From contig JAUCSE010000066.1 in NCBI GenBank assembly GCA_030445275.1, positions 74,336 to 110,442 of the forward strand: a stretch of DNA of 36,107 nt, given 5' to 3'. The notes beneath the pieces are model-generated. The model had not been told where the DNA came from, did no database searches, and worked only from the letters and a program-made list of their open reading frames with translations. Each line of letters starts with the position of its first letter. Positions within the stretch are counted from its first letter, which is position 1. The translations under genes were made by a program, and so were the position numbers. This document shows positions 1 to 9,034 of the stretch, piece after piece. Source of the stretch: Mucilaginibacter sp. GTDB taxonomy: Bacteria > Bacteroidota > Bacteroidia > Sphingobacteriales > Sphingobacteriaceae.

Positions 1-1439
1 ACGCGGGTATTGAAAACTCAAACCTGCTGGTGATACTGAACGACAACAACATGTCTATTGACCCCAACGTAGGTGCTTTAAAAGAATATCTTACAGATAT
101 TACCACTTCAAAGCCTTATAATCGTTTCAGGGACGACATAGCTCATGTACTGGGCAAACTATCAGCCATTGGGCCAGATGCTTTTAAAATAGCTCAAAAG
201 ATCGAAAAAAGCATCAAAGGGACTCTACTTAAACGGAGCAACTTTTTTGAAGCCTTGAAATTCAGATATTTTGGCCCTATTGACGGGCACGACGTAAATC
301 ACCTGGTAAAGGTATTAAAGGATTTGCGTGATATTCCCGGGCCGAAGCTATTGCACTGCGTTACCACTAAAGGTAAAGGTTATGCCCTGGCCGAAAAAGA
401 CCAGACCAAATGGCATGCCCCTGGTTTGTTCGATAAGATAACCGGCGAGATCAAAAAAGCCAAACACGATAAACCACAGCCTCCAAAATATCAGGATGTA
501 TTTGGTCATAGCATTATTGAACTGGCAGAGCAAAACCCTAAGATAATGGGTATTACCCCCGCTATGCCATCCGGTTGCTCGCTTAACCTGATGATGAAGG
601 CCATGCCAACACGTGCTTTTGACGTGGGTATAGCTGAGCAGCACGCGGTTACATTTTCGGCAGGTTTGGCTACACAGGGCTTAGTACCATTCTGTAACAT
701 ATACTCCAGCTTTATGCAAAGGGCATATGACCAGGTGATACATGATGTGGCTATACAAAAGCTAAATGTGGTGTTTTGTTTGGACAGGGCTGGTTTGGTA
801 GGCGCTGATGGACCTACGCACCATGGCGCTTATGACCTTGCCTTTATGCGCTGTATACCTAATATGACGGTATCATCGCCAATGAATGAAGAAGAGCTGC
901 GCAACCTGATGTTTACCGCGCAGCAGGAAAATATGGGCCCGTTTGTAATCAGATATCCCCGAGGCAATGGTGTGATGGTTGACTGGCAACGCCCATTCAA
1001 AGCTATTCCTGTTGGTAAGGGTCGCAAGATATGCGATGGCGATGATGTTGCTATTTTATCCATAGGTGCCATTGGTAACGAAGTGGTAAAAGCCACTGCC
1101 GACCTGAATACTGAAGGTTATTATCCGGCACATTATGATATGCGCTTTGTAAAACCGCTTGATGAGGCTTTACTGCATGATGTATTCCAAAAATTTGATA
1201 AAGTGATCACTGTGGAAGATGGTTGTCTTGAAGGAGGAATGGGAAGCGCCATCATTGAATTTATGGCTGATAATGGCTATCACAAAACCCAGGTTAAACG
1301 CCTTGGAATACCGGATAAGATTATAGAACACGGCGAACAACCCGAACTTTGGGCCGAATGTGGTTATGACGCAAAAAGTATAACTGAACAAGTTAAGAGT
1401 TTAGGTGCAAAACGAAATACGCATACCATAGCGTCATAA
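1..1439 (+). CDS. dxs: 1-deoxy-D-xylulose-5-phosphate synthase, 3' part
   Basis: This enzyme condenses pyruvate and glyceraldehyde 3-phosphate with thiamine diphosphate, the first step of the MEP isoprenoid pathway. The frame is open from the first bases (codons start at position 3) and reads ENSNLLVILNDNNMSIDPNVG, a Dxs hallmark, so the gene begins outside the window. The GTG at position 30 is internal and is not a start. About 478 residues are visible of the usual 620-640, so the first 150 or so are missing. The transketolase-type motif DRAGLVGADGPTHHG and the C-terminal transketolase domain (LEGGMGSAI near the end) are intact. The gene stands apart from the following ABC genes because a strong hairpin terminator follows its stop. 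Identity is very secure. Confidence 0.97.
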   Translation, partial: AGIENSNLLVILNDNNMSIDPNVGALKEYLTDITTSKPYNRFRDDIAHVLGKLSAIGPDAFKIAQKIEKSIKGTLLKRSNFFEALKFRYFGPIDGHDVNHLVKVLKDLRDIPGPKLLHCVTTKGKGYALAEKDQTKWHAPGLFDKITGEIKKAKHDKPQPPKYQDVFGHSIIELAEQNPKIMGITPAMPSGCSLNLMMKAMPTRAFDVGIAEQHAVTFSAGLATQGLVPFCNIYSSFMQRAYDQVIHDVAIQKLNVVFCLDRAGLVGADGPTHHGAYDLAFMRCIPNMTVSSPMNEEELRNLMFTAQQENMGPFVIRYPRGNGVMVDWQRPFKAIPVGKGRKICDGDDVAILSIGAIGNEVVKATADLNTEGYYPAHYDMRFVKPLDEALLHDVFQKFDKVITVEDGCLEGGMGSAIIEFMADNGYHKTQVKRLGIPDKIIEHGEQPELWAECGYDAKSITEQVKSLGAKRNTHTIAS

Positions 1440-1474
1440 AACAAAAAGAGCGGCTTAGCCGCTCTTTTTGTTTT
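1438..1474 (+). terminator. Rho-independent terminator after dxs
   Basis: A perfect stem of about 17 bp (arms 1438-1454 and 1458-1474, core AGAGCGGC / GCCGCTCT) closes on a TTA loop, and the right arm carries a T-rich run. It begins inside the dxs stop codon region. Because the outer stem is A-tract opposite T-tract it could also work in the other direction. Confidence 0.9.
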
Positions 1475-1536
1475 ATGGGTATTTAACTGTAACAAATATA
1501 ATTACTAAGCATCATACAGGTCATAGCTAAAACCTT

Positions 1537-2409
1537 ATGTCCTTAGTAATAAAAAACCTTACCAAACAATACAATAAACACAAAACCGGCCTGACCGATT
1601 ATTCAATTACTATTGATAAAGGGATATTAGGGTTGCTTGGCCCAAACGGAGCGGGCAAATCAACTCTTATGAAAATTATTGCCACCATTAGTAAGCCCAC
1701 CCATGGAACCTTATTTTTAGATGGTGAAGACATTGTAACCAACCCTGATCATATCCGCAAAATATTGGGTTACTTACCGCAAGACTTTGGCGTGTACCCT
1801 AACCTTAACGCTTATGAGTTCCTGGAGTATATTGCGGCCATGAAAGGCGTAGGCGGCAAAGACTTACGTAAACGAATAGATATGTTGCTGGAAGGAGTAA
1901 ACCTAACAACAGATGCCAAACGGCCTATAGGTACTTATTCTGGTGGCATGAAACAGCGTATAGGTATAGCCCAGGCATTACTTAATGACCCCAAAGTTTT
2001 GATCTTTGATGAGCCCACTGTAGGTCTTGATCCAGAGGAACGGGTAAGATTTCGTCAGTTAATATCTGACCTGGCTGATGATTGTATCATTATTCTTTCA
2101 TCGCATATCGTATCTGATATTGAAACTATTGCCGACGAAGTGGCTATCATGAAAAACGGCATCCTATTACATAAAGCCTTACAGCCCGATATTATTAACC
2201 AGGTTAAAGGTCGGGTATTTGAGGCTGTGATAGATAATCATGAAATTGCTGCTCTCCGAACCAAACATCTGGTTATTGATACCAGCCGTCAAAAAGATAA
2301 AAGCCGGGTACGTTATATTTTAAAAGATAGTCAGCCCGAACCAACCGCAGTAGCTGTAAACGCCACCTTAGAGGATGCTTATTTATTTTTAACACAAAAT
2401 AACGCCTAA
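1537..2409 (+). CDS. ABC transporter ATP-binding protein
   Basis: A cytoplasmic ATPase subunit of an ABC-2-type (CcmA/BcrA-like) exporter. Visible motifs in order are Walker A GPNGAGKST (residues 35-43), Q-loop LPQDFG (about 80-85), signature YSGGMKQ (134-140), Walker B VLIFDEPTVGLD (154-165) and H-loop SSH (188-190). At 290 residues it has one nucleotide-binding domain plus a C-terminal extension of about 80 residues, as is common in this class. The permease starts five bases after its stop, so the two are surely co-transcribed and work together. The substrate cannot be read from sequence. No convincing promoter or Shine-Dalgarno site was seen in the 60 bases after the dxs terminator. Confidence 0.93.
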   Translation: MSLVIKNLTKQYNKHKTGLTDYSITIDKGILGLLGPNGAGKSTLMKIIATISKPTHGTLFLDGEDIVTNPDHIRKILGYLPQDFGVYPNLNAYEFLEYIAAMKGVGGKDLRKRIDMLLEGVNLTTDAKRPIGTYSGGMKQRIGIAQALLNDPKVLIFDEPTVGLDPEERVRFRQLISDLADDCIIILSSHIVSDIETIADEVAIMKNGILLHKALQPDIINQVKGRVFEAVIDNHEIAALRTKHLVIDTSRQKDKSRVRYILKDSQPEPTAVAVNATLEDAYLFLTQNNA

Positions 2410-2414
2410 AAGTA

Positions 2415-3992
2415 GTGAGATACATTTACAGCATCATTAAAGCCGATTATCTGCAGCGCACACGCAGCTATGCTTTTCTTATCACCCTTGCTATTACGTT
2501 TTTCGCGGCTTACTCATTTGTGCCGCCACCTACTGCATCTTACACTACATTAAGCGTTGTAGGCTATAAAGGTGTTTATAATTCGGCCTGGGTGGGTTAT
2601 GTTTCGGGTATGATGACTGCTATTATGCTTTCATTATATGGTTTCTTTCTGGTGAACGGGGGCATTAAAAAAGATATTGAAACTGAGGTTGGTTTAATAA
2701 TTGCCACTACTCCGATCACTAACTTTGTTTATTTGCTCAGTAAGCTATTCAGTAATTTCCTGGTGCTGCTTACCATTGCCGGCTGCACTTTTGTGGTAAG
2801 CATTATTATGTTTTTTGTACGTACCAGTGGGCATGCTTTTATCCTCAGCAACTTTTTAATCCCGTATCTTTTGTTTGCGGCACCTTCATTATTAGTGGTA
2901 TCGTCGCTAGCGGTTATTTCTGAGGTCTTTTTAAGAAAGCGGAGTTTTTTACAATACCTGGTGTTTTTTTTCCTTTTCGGCATCATGATGGCTAATGTTA
3001 CCGCACAGAAAAATGAAACATTGGCCGTTTTAATAGATCCACTCGGTGTCCGTACCATGACAAGTAGTATCACAAACCTGGTAAACAGCCAATTTCATCA
3101 ACATATCGATGGAGTTAACCTGGGCTTTATCTATGGCCATAAGCAAGCTTTTAAAACGTTTGAGTGGAACGGTATAACCATTACCAGCCTGTTTTTATTC
3201 AGCCGTTTGTTATGGATAATTTTTGCATTTGGATTGGTTTATTTATCGTCATTCTTCTTTCACCGGTTTGATTTTAAACAACCGGTAAGTAAACGTAAAA
3301 AGAGCTCAATAAATGCGGAACAAAATACTGTCATTACGTTTGCAGCAACAGGTATTAACCGCGCACTTATACCACCTTTAGTTATCGATTATGGTATATT
3401 TCCATTTATAAAAACCGAATTGTTATTGTTGACGCGTAAAGGTACAAAATGGTTGGGGCTTGTTATCGGTGGCTTGTCATTAAGCATGCTGTTTGCCCCT
3501 ATAAATGTTGCTCACGCTTACTTATTACCTATTTTATGGTTTTTGCAGGTAACCCGCTGGTCTGAGCTGGCTACAAAGGAAGAAACCAACAGGCTGCACT
3601 ATTTTACCTATGCCTCATACAAACCATTGCAACGCATGTTGCCTGCACAAATACTGGCTGGCATTACATTAGCACTCGTACTGGCATTACCCCTAATATT
3701 GCGTTATGCTATCAATTTAGATGTCTATCCTATTTTCGACATCATCAACGGAGCTATTTTTATTATTCTACTGGCTGTTTGCCTGGGTATAGTAAGCCGG
3801 GGTAAAAAACTATTTGAAATATCGTTTTTTATGCTCAGCTATGCATTGATTGAAAAAGTGCCGATATTGGATTATATGGGGGCCATAAAACATAATAATC
3901 ATATTAGCTATATGGTCATTATACTGACAGTTAATGTTTTTTTATTAGGTATCAGCTTCGCGGTGCGTAATTACCAGTCAAGGCACTTATAA
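2415..3992 (+). CDS. ABC-2 type transporter permease
   Basis: An integral membrane partner of the preceding ATPase. The 525-residue protein has many hydrophobic segments: a first helix around residues 19-38, a cluster over 55-240, a charged cytoplasmic loop containing KQPVSKRKKSS near 295, then a second set of helices to the C terminus. The start is a GTG: the peptide from it (MRYIYSIIKADYLQRTRSYA) is the typical ABC-2 permease amino terminus, just before the first helix, and no better ATG lies upstream. It could export a small molecule or act in envelope biogenesis; the sequence does not say which. The next gene converges on it with a 25-base gap that holds a run of ten Ts but no clear hairpin. 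Confidence 0.85.
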   Translation: MRYIYSIIKADYLQRTRSYAFLITLAITFFAAYSFVPPPTASYTTLSVVGYKGVYNSAWVGYVSGMMTAIMLSLYGFFLVNGGIKKDIETEVGLIIATTPITNFVYLLSKLFSNFLVLLTIAGCTFVVSIIMFFVRTSGHAFILSNFLIPYLLFAAPSLLVVSSLAVISEVFLRKRSFLQYLVFFFLFGIMMANVTAQKNETLAVLIDPLGVRTMTSSITNLVNSQFHQHIDGVNLGFIYGHKQAFKTFEWNGITITSLFLFSRLLWIIFAFGLVYLSSFFFHRFDFKQPVSKRKKSSINAEQNTVITFAATGINRALIPPLVIDYGIFPFIKTELLLLTRKGTKWLGLVIGGLSLSMLFAPINVAHAYLLPILWFLQVTRWSELATKEETNRLHYFTYASYKPLQRMLPAQILAGITLALVLALPLILRYAINLDVYPIFDIINGAIFIILLAVCLGIVSRGKKLFEISFFMLSYALIEKVPILDYMGAIKHNNHISYMVIILTVNVFLLGISFAVRNYQSRHL

Positions 3993-4017
3993 CTAAAGAC
4001 TTGTTTTTTTTTTAATA

Positions 4018-5607
4018 TTAGTGAGTCTTATAGCTCGCTAAATCATTGTAAATAGCCCGGAATGAACTACGTATACCTAAAGTGATCATACCAGTTTTAT
4101 CATGAAACTCGCTATTTTTTTCGGAACGGTAAAGCCCGCCCAGTTCAAAGCGCAGATTATATTTAGGGTTTATTAAATAGGCAACCTTACCTTCCAGGTA
4201 AATCATGTTGGTGGTTAAGCCCTGCCCTGTATAATTACCGAAGGCTCTTGCCGGGTCCACATAAACCTGAAAAATGTCTTTACCAAAATTCATATAATCG
4301 GTATCCAAACCATAATGGCCATAATCGGCCTCAAATGAATAATCAAACCTTTTATAAGAATAGTTTAACAAACCAACAACTTCCCTAAAATTTGCACCCC
4401 AGGGATGCGCTAATGGCTCACCATTTTCTGAATAATTAATTACAGAGCTACGTTCAGAATAAGTATAAGGTTTTACATTATTGGTCTCAAGCAGATAATT
4501 TAAGCCTTGTACGCTAAATAGATTTGCTCCCCTGAATCCAAACTGCCAGCCATATTTATTACGCGCGCTGCCATTGCTTGAAAAAAAGTTTTTAGCCTCA
4601 AACTCATCCAGGGCAAATTGACCATAAGCAGTAATGCCATCAGTAAGCTTATATTTAGCCGTAAGTCCTATCATTGCGTTATCTGGCGAACCGTTTGTGG
4701 CCTCAAGCGGCCTTAAAAAGGTAATGGGATTTAAATAAGTAAAATCAAAGCCCCGTGAATGGCCTCCATCGTCTTTAGCCGCCCATATGATGGAGTCAAA
4801 GAAACCCAACGAGAGCCTATTATTCACATTCCAGTCCAGATAATGGAATACACCAAACTTTTTTCTGTCACCGTTATCCACTTTCATAGATAAGGGATCA
4901 TTAAAATAGGTCCACATGGCCATATATTTCACATTGCCAAGTGTAGCTGTTAATTTCAAAAATGGATATGGCGAAGCATAATCAGATAAAAGCAAAGAAC
5001 GGTATCCATCGCCTACAAAGGTTTTATCGCGCCCTGCGGTTATATTTAAATATTTATTGGGCGTAAATGAAGCTAATGCGGTGATGTATGACCAACGGTA
5101 TTCGTTACCATAAATGCCTGCATAGGCTTGTCCTGGCGCTATACCCGTCTGGTTAGTGTAGGTAGCCAGGTACTCCGGTAAAACTGCTCTGTTTTCATAA
5201 GCGCTTACATTGTAATAAAATTTACTGCCCACGGTACCGCCAAGCTGTAAACCCAGCGAGCCGGAGTTGGTGTTTCTTTTTCCCTCAAAATCACGACTGA
5301 GGTTAAAATCAGGTAACAGATCGGTATAAAAGGTATAACCTGCTCTTTTAATGTCTATTTGGTGCTGATTAAAGAACCTCCCTTTAAAGCCTCTTATGTT
5401 CATTAACGAGTCGTAATGCTGTTTCAGCAGGGAGTCATCAACAAATTGCGGCTTTAAAGCACTGTGCACACGCGTTTTAGTTGAATAAACGTCGGCATCA
5501 AGTTTTTGATAGAATTGGTACGAATAAGGCTGATATACAGATTGTGCTTTTACAATTCCGCTTATTAAAAATAATAGTATAGCGCTGGTAAGTAATATTT
5601 TCTTCAT
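4018..5607 (-). CDS. RemB/Wzi-like outer-membrane beta-barrel protein
   Basis: A 529-residue exported protein with an N-terminal signal peptide (MKKILLTSAILLFLISGIVKA, cleavage near residues 21-22) and, from about residue 110, alternating aromatic-rich strands typical of an outer-membrane barrel. The stretch GRDKTFVGDGYRSLLLSD (about residues 192-209) resembles the conserved G-GDG-RSLL signature I associate with the Bacteroidota gliding-motility protein RemB and with capsule-assembly Wzi-family barrels. It lies 27 bases downstream of gmd in the same direction, which fits a role in handling a fucose- or other deoxyhexose-containing surface polysaccharide. Family membership comes from memory of the motif. 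The barrel nature is quite safe; the exact function is not. It converges with the ABC permease. Confidence 0.65.
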   Translation of the reverse strand: MKKILLTSAILLFLISGIVKAQSVYQPYSYQFYQKLDADVYSTKTRVHSALKPQFVDDSLLKQHYDSLMNIRGFKGRFFNQHQIDIKRAGYTFYTDLLPDFNLSRDFEGKRNTNSGSLGLQLGGTVGSKFYYNVSAYENRAVLPEYLATYTNQTGIAPGQAYAGIYGNEYRWSYITALASFTPNKYLNITAGRDKTFVGDGYRSLLLSDYASPYPFLKLTATLGNVKYMAMWTYFNDPLSMKVDNGDRKKFGVFHYLDWNVNNRLSLGFFDSIIWAAKDDGGHSRGFDFTYLNPITFLRPLEATNGSPDNAMIGLTAKYKLTDGITAYGQFALDEFEAKNFFSSNGSARNKYGWQFGFRGANLFSVQGLNYLLETNNVKPYTYSERSSVINYSENGEPLAHPWGANFREVVGLLNYSYKRFDYSFEADYGHYGLDTDYMNFGKDIFQVYVDPARAFGNYTGQGLTTNMIYLEGKVAYLINPKYNLRFELGGLYRSEKNSEFHDKTGMITLGIRSSFRAIYNDLASYKTH

Positions 5608-5634
5608 GTACAGAATTGATAAAGTAAGTTAAGG

Positions 5635-6771
5635 TTATTCAAAATAATTAAGCGTTTTAAAGCCTCCTTTTTTCAAATATTCATCCTTTTTAACCAATTG
5701 CAAATCTGATTGCACCATATCAGCAACCAGGGCCAGCAAATCGTATCTAGGTTTCCAACCCAGTTTTTCGAAGGCTTTTGATGCATCGCCAATTAACAGT
5801 TCAACCTCAGTTGGTCTGAAATATTTAGCGTCAACTTTAACAACGGTTTGTCCAAACCTCAAGGATTCAATATTTAGGTTAAGCTCAGCAGCTTTTTGCT
5901 GATCTATATCAATAATTACGCCACGTTCATATTCGTCCTTACCACTAAACTCCACTTCAATACCTAACTCGTTGAAAGTCATCTTTATAAAATCGCGCAC
6001 AGTGGTGGTAACACCTGTAGCAATTACAAAATCTTCGGCTTTATCCTGTTGCAGCATCAGCCACATCGCTTCAATATAATCTTTGGCGTGTCCCCAATCG
6101 CGCTGTGCCGAAAGATTACCAACATAAAGGCAATCCTGCAGGCCCAAGACTATTTTTGAAGCTGCACGGGTAATTTTACGGGTAACAAAAGTTTCGCCCC
6201 TTATTGGGCTTTCATGGTTAAACAAAATACCGTTGCAGGCAAACATACCGTACGCTTCGCGGTAATTTACAATTATCCAGTAAGCATATAACTTAGCTAC
6301 CGCGTATGGCGACCGTGGGTAAAAAGGAGTGGTTTCGCTTTGCGGCACCTCCTGCACCAATCCATAAAGCTCAGACGTTGAAGCCTGATATATACGCGTT
6401 TTTTTGGTTAGCCCTAATAATCTTACTGCCTCTAAAATACGCAGGACCCCTATACCATCGGCATTGGCTGTGTATTCGGGTGTTTCAAAACTTACTTTTA
6501 CGTGGCTTTGAGCTGCCAGATTGTAAATTTCGTCAGGTTGTACTTCCTGTATTAATCTTATTAAATTGGTTGAATCTGTAAGATCGCCATAATGAAGCTT
6601 AAACTTTACATTAGGTTCATGCGGGTCATGATAAAGGTGATCAATACGTTCTGTATTAAATAATGACGACCGCCGTTTAACACCGTGTACTTCATAGCTC
6701 TTTTTAAGTAAAAATTCAGCTAAATACGCACCGTCCTGCCCAGTTATACCTGTTATTAAAGCTATTTTCAT
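5635..6771 (-). CDS. gmd: GDP-mannose 4,6-dehydratase
   Basis: Converts GDP-D-mannose to GDP-4-keto-6-deoxy-D-mannose, the precursor of GDP-L-fucose, GDP-D-rhamnose, perosamine and colitose in surface glycans. It is a short-chain dehydrogenase of the extended type with the NAD(P)-binding motif GITGQDG (residues 8-14). The catalytic residues are visible as T132 and E134 in STSELYG and the pair Y156/K160 in YPRSPYAVAK. Length (378) is normal. The usual partner fcl (GDP-L-fucose synthase) is not adjacent: upstream lies a 115-base gap and an unrelated gene, so the fate of the product must be decided elsewhere in the genome. It is probably transcribed together with the barrel protein that follows. 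Confidence 0.96.
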   Translation of the reverse strand: MKIALITGITGQDGAYLAEFLLKKSYEVHGVKRRSSLFNTERIDHLYHDPHEPNVKFKLHYGDLTDSTNLIRLIQEVQPDEIYNLAAQSHVKVSFETPEYTANADGIGVLRILEAVRLLGLTKKTRIYQASTSELYGLVQEVPQSETTPFYPRSPYAVAKLYAYWIIVNYREAYGMFACNGILFNHESPIRGETFVTRKITRAASKIVLGLQDCLYVGNLSAQRDWGHAKDYIEAMWLMLQQDKAEDFVIATGVTTTVRDFIKMTFNELGIEVEFSGKDEYERGVIIDIDQQKAAELNLNIESLRFGQTVVKVDAKYFRPTEVELLIGDASKAFEKLGWKPRYDLLALVADMVQSDLQLVKKDEYLKKGGFKTLNYFE

Positions 6772-6886
6772 TAAATTTAAAATTGGCTAAAAGTTTAGAA
6801 TGCAATATTATCCAAATTAATTGTAAAAACCGGCATAACAATACACACAGAATGGCCTAATGCGTTTTACACCAAATCTACCCTGA

Positions 6887-7450
6887 TTAAATACCTGAAA
6901 CCTCGTCTTCGAGTTCCTGGTACCATTCCTTACCGTATTTGCGTATAAGCGGATCTTTTAAAAATTCGTGAACACGCACTTTAAGCTCATCACCAAATGA
7001 ACATGCCGCACTACAAATGCTCCAGCGGTCATAGTTCAATACATCAAACTCTGGATATGCAGTAATACGAATTGGGTATAAATGGCAGGAGATTGGCTTT
7101 TTCCAGCTAATGGCTCCCTGTTCATATGCTTTTTCGATGCCACATTTGGTGATACCGTTCTCCCATATTACGTATGCGCACTCTTTGTTTACATCAACAC
7201 AAGGTGTTGTGTAATCACCTTCAAAATCCTTAACGTAGGTACCCACCTTCTCAATGGTTTTGATACCTTTTTCGGTAAGGTAGGGTTTTACCTTTGGATA
7301 TATTTCTTTTAAAATATCAAGCTCATCGGCGTTTAATGGTGCACCAGAATCGCCCTCCAGGCAGCAGGCACCCTTACATTTGTTTAGGTTACAAACAAAA
7401 TTTTCCTTCACTACATCCTCATGCACCAATACATTACCAACCTCGATCAT
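6887..7450 (-). CDS. DUF3109 family cysteine-rich protein
   Basis: A 187-residue soluble protein of a conserved Bacteroidota family of unknown function (DUF3109). It has ten cysteines, at residues 20, 25, 29, 30, 84, 91, 103, 122, 146 and 150. The N-terminal FVCNLNKCKGACC and the later SCHLYP and SICSAACSFGD segments look like ligands for an iron-sulfur cluster or zinc, in the manner of YkgJ-type proteins. The metal is inference. The gene begins 8 bases after the stop of the DUF3108 gene, so the two are likely co-transcribed. No catalytic function can be assigned. Confidence 0.85.
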   Translation of the reverse strand: MIEVGNVLVHEDVVKENFVCNLNKCKGACCLEGDSGAPLNADELDILKEIYPKVKPYLTEKGIKTIEKVGTYVKDFEGDYTTPCVDVNKECAYVIWENGITKCGIEKAYEQGAISWKKPISCHLYPIRITAYPEFDVLNYDRWSICSAACSFGDELKVRVHEFLKDPLIRKYGKEWYQELEDEVSGI

Positions 7451-7458
7451 ATGCTAAT

Positions 7459-8238
7459 TTACTTTTTTATTGGGTTTAATGGATATTTTAAACCAGTAGC
7501 CGCTTGCAGATCCATTGTTACACTGCCTAAAAGAACCTCTACATGTGCTCTTACCGGTATCCTATTACCATCATTAGTTATCCAAAGGTACAATTTACTA
7601 TCCTTTTTAAAAATACGACCCGGCAGAATGGTTGGATTGAATTTAAGACAGTTAAACTTACCCATTGAACAGCTTGTAACCTCGGTACCTACGTAAGTTA
7701 TACCCATGGAGTGAAATCCATCTTCCAGAAAATATTGCAACTCAAATTTATCGCCGATCTTCATTTTTGAAACATCAATAGCTCTGGCAAAATAATAAGC
7801 TGATACAAAATCAAACGTTTTCCCTTTGAATGGAAATACACCTTTATCGGCAGTTACCTTGCTCTCCCCATGATCAAAGGTTACATTGTCAGTATGTTTA
7901 TATTTTGATTCGTGCCGGTCTTCGGTATAAAAATAAGGCAGCAGTGTATTTTGATCTACGTATGATTCATATTTGTTACGCACTTTGTAAAAAATATCAA
8001 AAGTACCTGCTGTTTTACCTTCGGCAATTAAATGGAATGTTGGCTGCCCGTTAAACTTTTTATCGCTGGCTTCTACCCTTATATTGGCTTCGGCCGCAGT
8101 AAAAATTCCATATTTCATCCTGTAGCTCAACTTTTCGCCTACCTTAAAAATAGGTTCACTAACCTTGGTTAGCTCCTGCGAAAAAGCATTACCATAGCAT
8201 GAAATTAAGAAGAAAGTGTAAAAAAGGTGTTTTCTCAT
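7459..8238 (-). CDS. DUF3108 domain-containing exported protein
   Basis: A 259-residue protein with a signal peptide (MRKHLFYTFFLISCYGNAFSQ) followed by a DUF3108-like domain: VGEKLSYRMKYGIFTAAEANI, a KVRNKYESYVD segment, the YTEDRHESKYKH region and a late GRIFKKDSKLYLWITNDGNRIPVRA strand pair. Such proteins are predicted periplasmic beta-rich proteins with no proven activity. It is the first gene of a likely two-gene unit with the DUF3109 protein (8-base gap). The 144 bases upstream hold no strong promoter that I can name. Confidence 0.82.
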   Translation of the reverse strand: MRKHLFYTFFLISCYGNAFSQELTKVSEPIFKVGEKLSYRMKYGIFTAAEANIRVEASDKKFNGQPTFHLIAEGKTAGTFDIFYKVRNKYESYVDQNTLLPYFYTEDRHESKYKHTDNVTFDHGESKVTADKGVFPFKGKTFDFVSAYYFARAIDVSKMKIGDKFELQYFLEDGFHSMGITYVGTEVTSCSMGKFNCLKFNPTILPGRIFKKDSKLYLWITNDGNRIPVRAHVEVLLGSVTMDLQAATGLKYPLNPIKK

Positions 8239-8382
8239 TGGCCCTGTTTCCTTTTACATCAATAAATCTGCTCCTGGGAATTTATTGGAGTGAAGATATG
8301 ACAACTGCTATAATAAATGGTTTAAATCCACTTTTATTGCGTTGGCATATAAATAGATTCATTAATTAAAAGAAGCAAATAT

Positions 8383-8898
8383 TTAATCTTTCCGCTTATA
8401 AATAGGGACGGTTGAGCAAGGTTCGCCAAACATCAAACTTTTTACTATGGGTGTTAATTTTCTGGTTAACTCAACATAAGCCGAAACCGGTACGGCGTTA
8501 TCACCGCAACCTTTTAAAACAATACGCTGATCACGGTATTGTTCAAAATCAGCTTTTGATATTTCTTTTTCAAAGAGCACTGTTTCTAAAACATCCTGAT
8601 CACCAAAAACAACTTCACGGGCATAAGGAGCCATTCTGTTGGCCAGCAGCATATAGGCCCATGCGGGTACAATGGCATCGGCAGTACAGGTAATACCTAC
8701 GTTTTTACCTTCATACTGCGTCCAGTCATGCTCTTTTACAAAATCTCTGAAATCCTTCTCACGCAATATAAGCTCGTGAAACAGGTTACCTTTAATATCG
8801 TAAATAACACGCTCGCCAGCAGGATAAAAAGCAGCAGGATCTAAAGTAACCAAGCCACTTTGAGCCACCTTATTCACTATATTTTCCTGGATATCCAT
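8383..8898 (-). CDS. DUF2480 family protein
   Basis: A 171-residue soluble protein matching the Bacteroidota-specific DUF2480 family. The N-terminal part contains NKVAQSGLVTLDPAAFYP and the central part VGITCTADAIVPAWAYMLLA; the C-terminal half ends with the conserved KSLMFGEPCSTVPIYKRK. There is no signal peptide or membrane helix. Its position between DUF3108 and the PpiD-like gene is typical of scattered lineage-core genes and says little about function. Just upstream, 8905-8960 is an AT-rich stretch with repeated CTAAA-type words, then the terminator of the next gene. Function unknown. Confidence 0.85.
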   Translation of the reverse strand: MDIQENIVNKVAQSGLVTLDPAAFYPAGERVIYDIKGNLFHELILREKDFRDFVKEHDWTQYEGKNVGITCTADAIVPAWAYMLLANRMAPYAREVVFGDQDVLETVLFEKEISKADFEQYRDQRIVLKGCGDNAVPVSAYVELTRKLTPIVKSLMFGEPCSTVPIYKRKD

Positions 8899-8973
8899 AA
8901 TGGTAAAATTCTAAATGCTAAAACTTAAACTCTAAAAACTATATTCTAATCAGCCGTTTCTAAACGTCAAAGT

Positions 8974-9012
8974 AAAAAAAATCCGGAAACAACCTTTAAG
9001 TTGCTTCCGGAT
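8974..9012 (-). terminator. Rho-independent terminator after the PpiD-like gene
   Basis: On the minus strand a 13-bp stem (arms 9012-9000 and 8993-8981, ATCCGGAAGCAAC / GTTGTTTCCGGAT, one mismatch) with a six-base loop is followed by a run of Ts (8980-8974). It lies about 20 bases beyond the stop of the peptidyl-prolyl isomerase gene and closes the long minus-strand run. Confidence 0.9.
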
Positions 9013-9034
9013 ACAAAATTACTTTAAATTTTTC

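Noticed and set aside
4001..4015. Run of ten Ts between convergent genes
   Set aside because: No stable stem precedes it on either strand, so it was not called a terminator.
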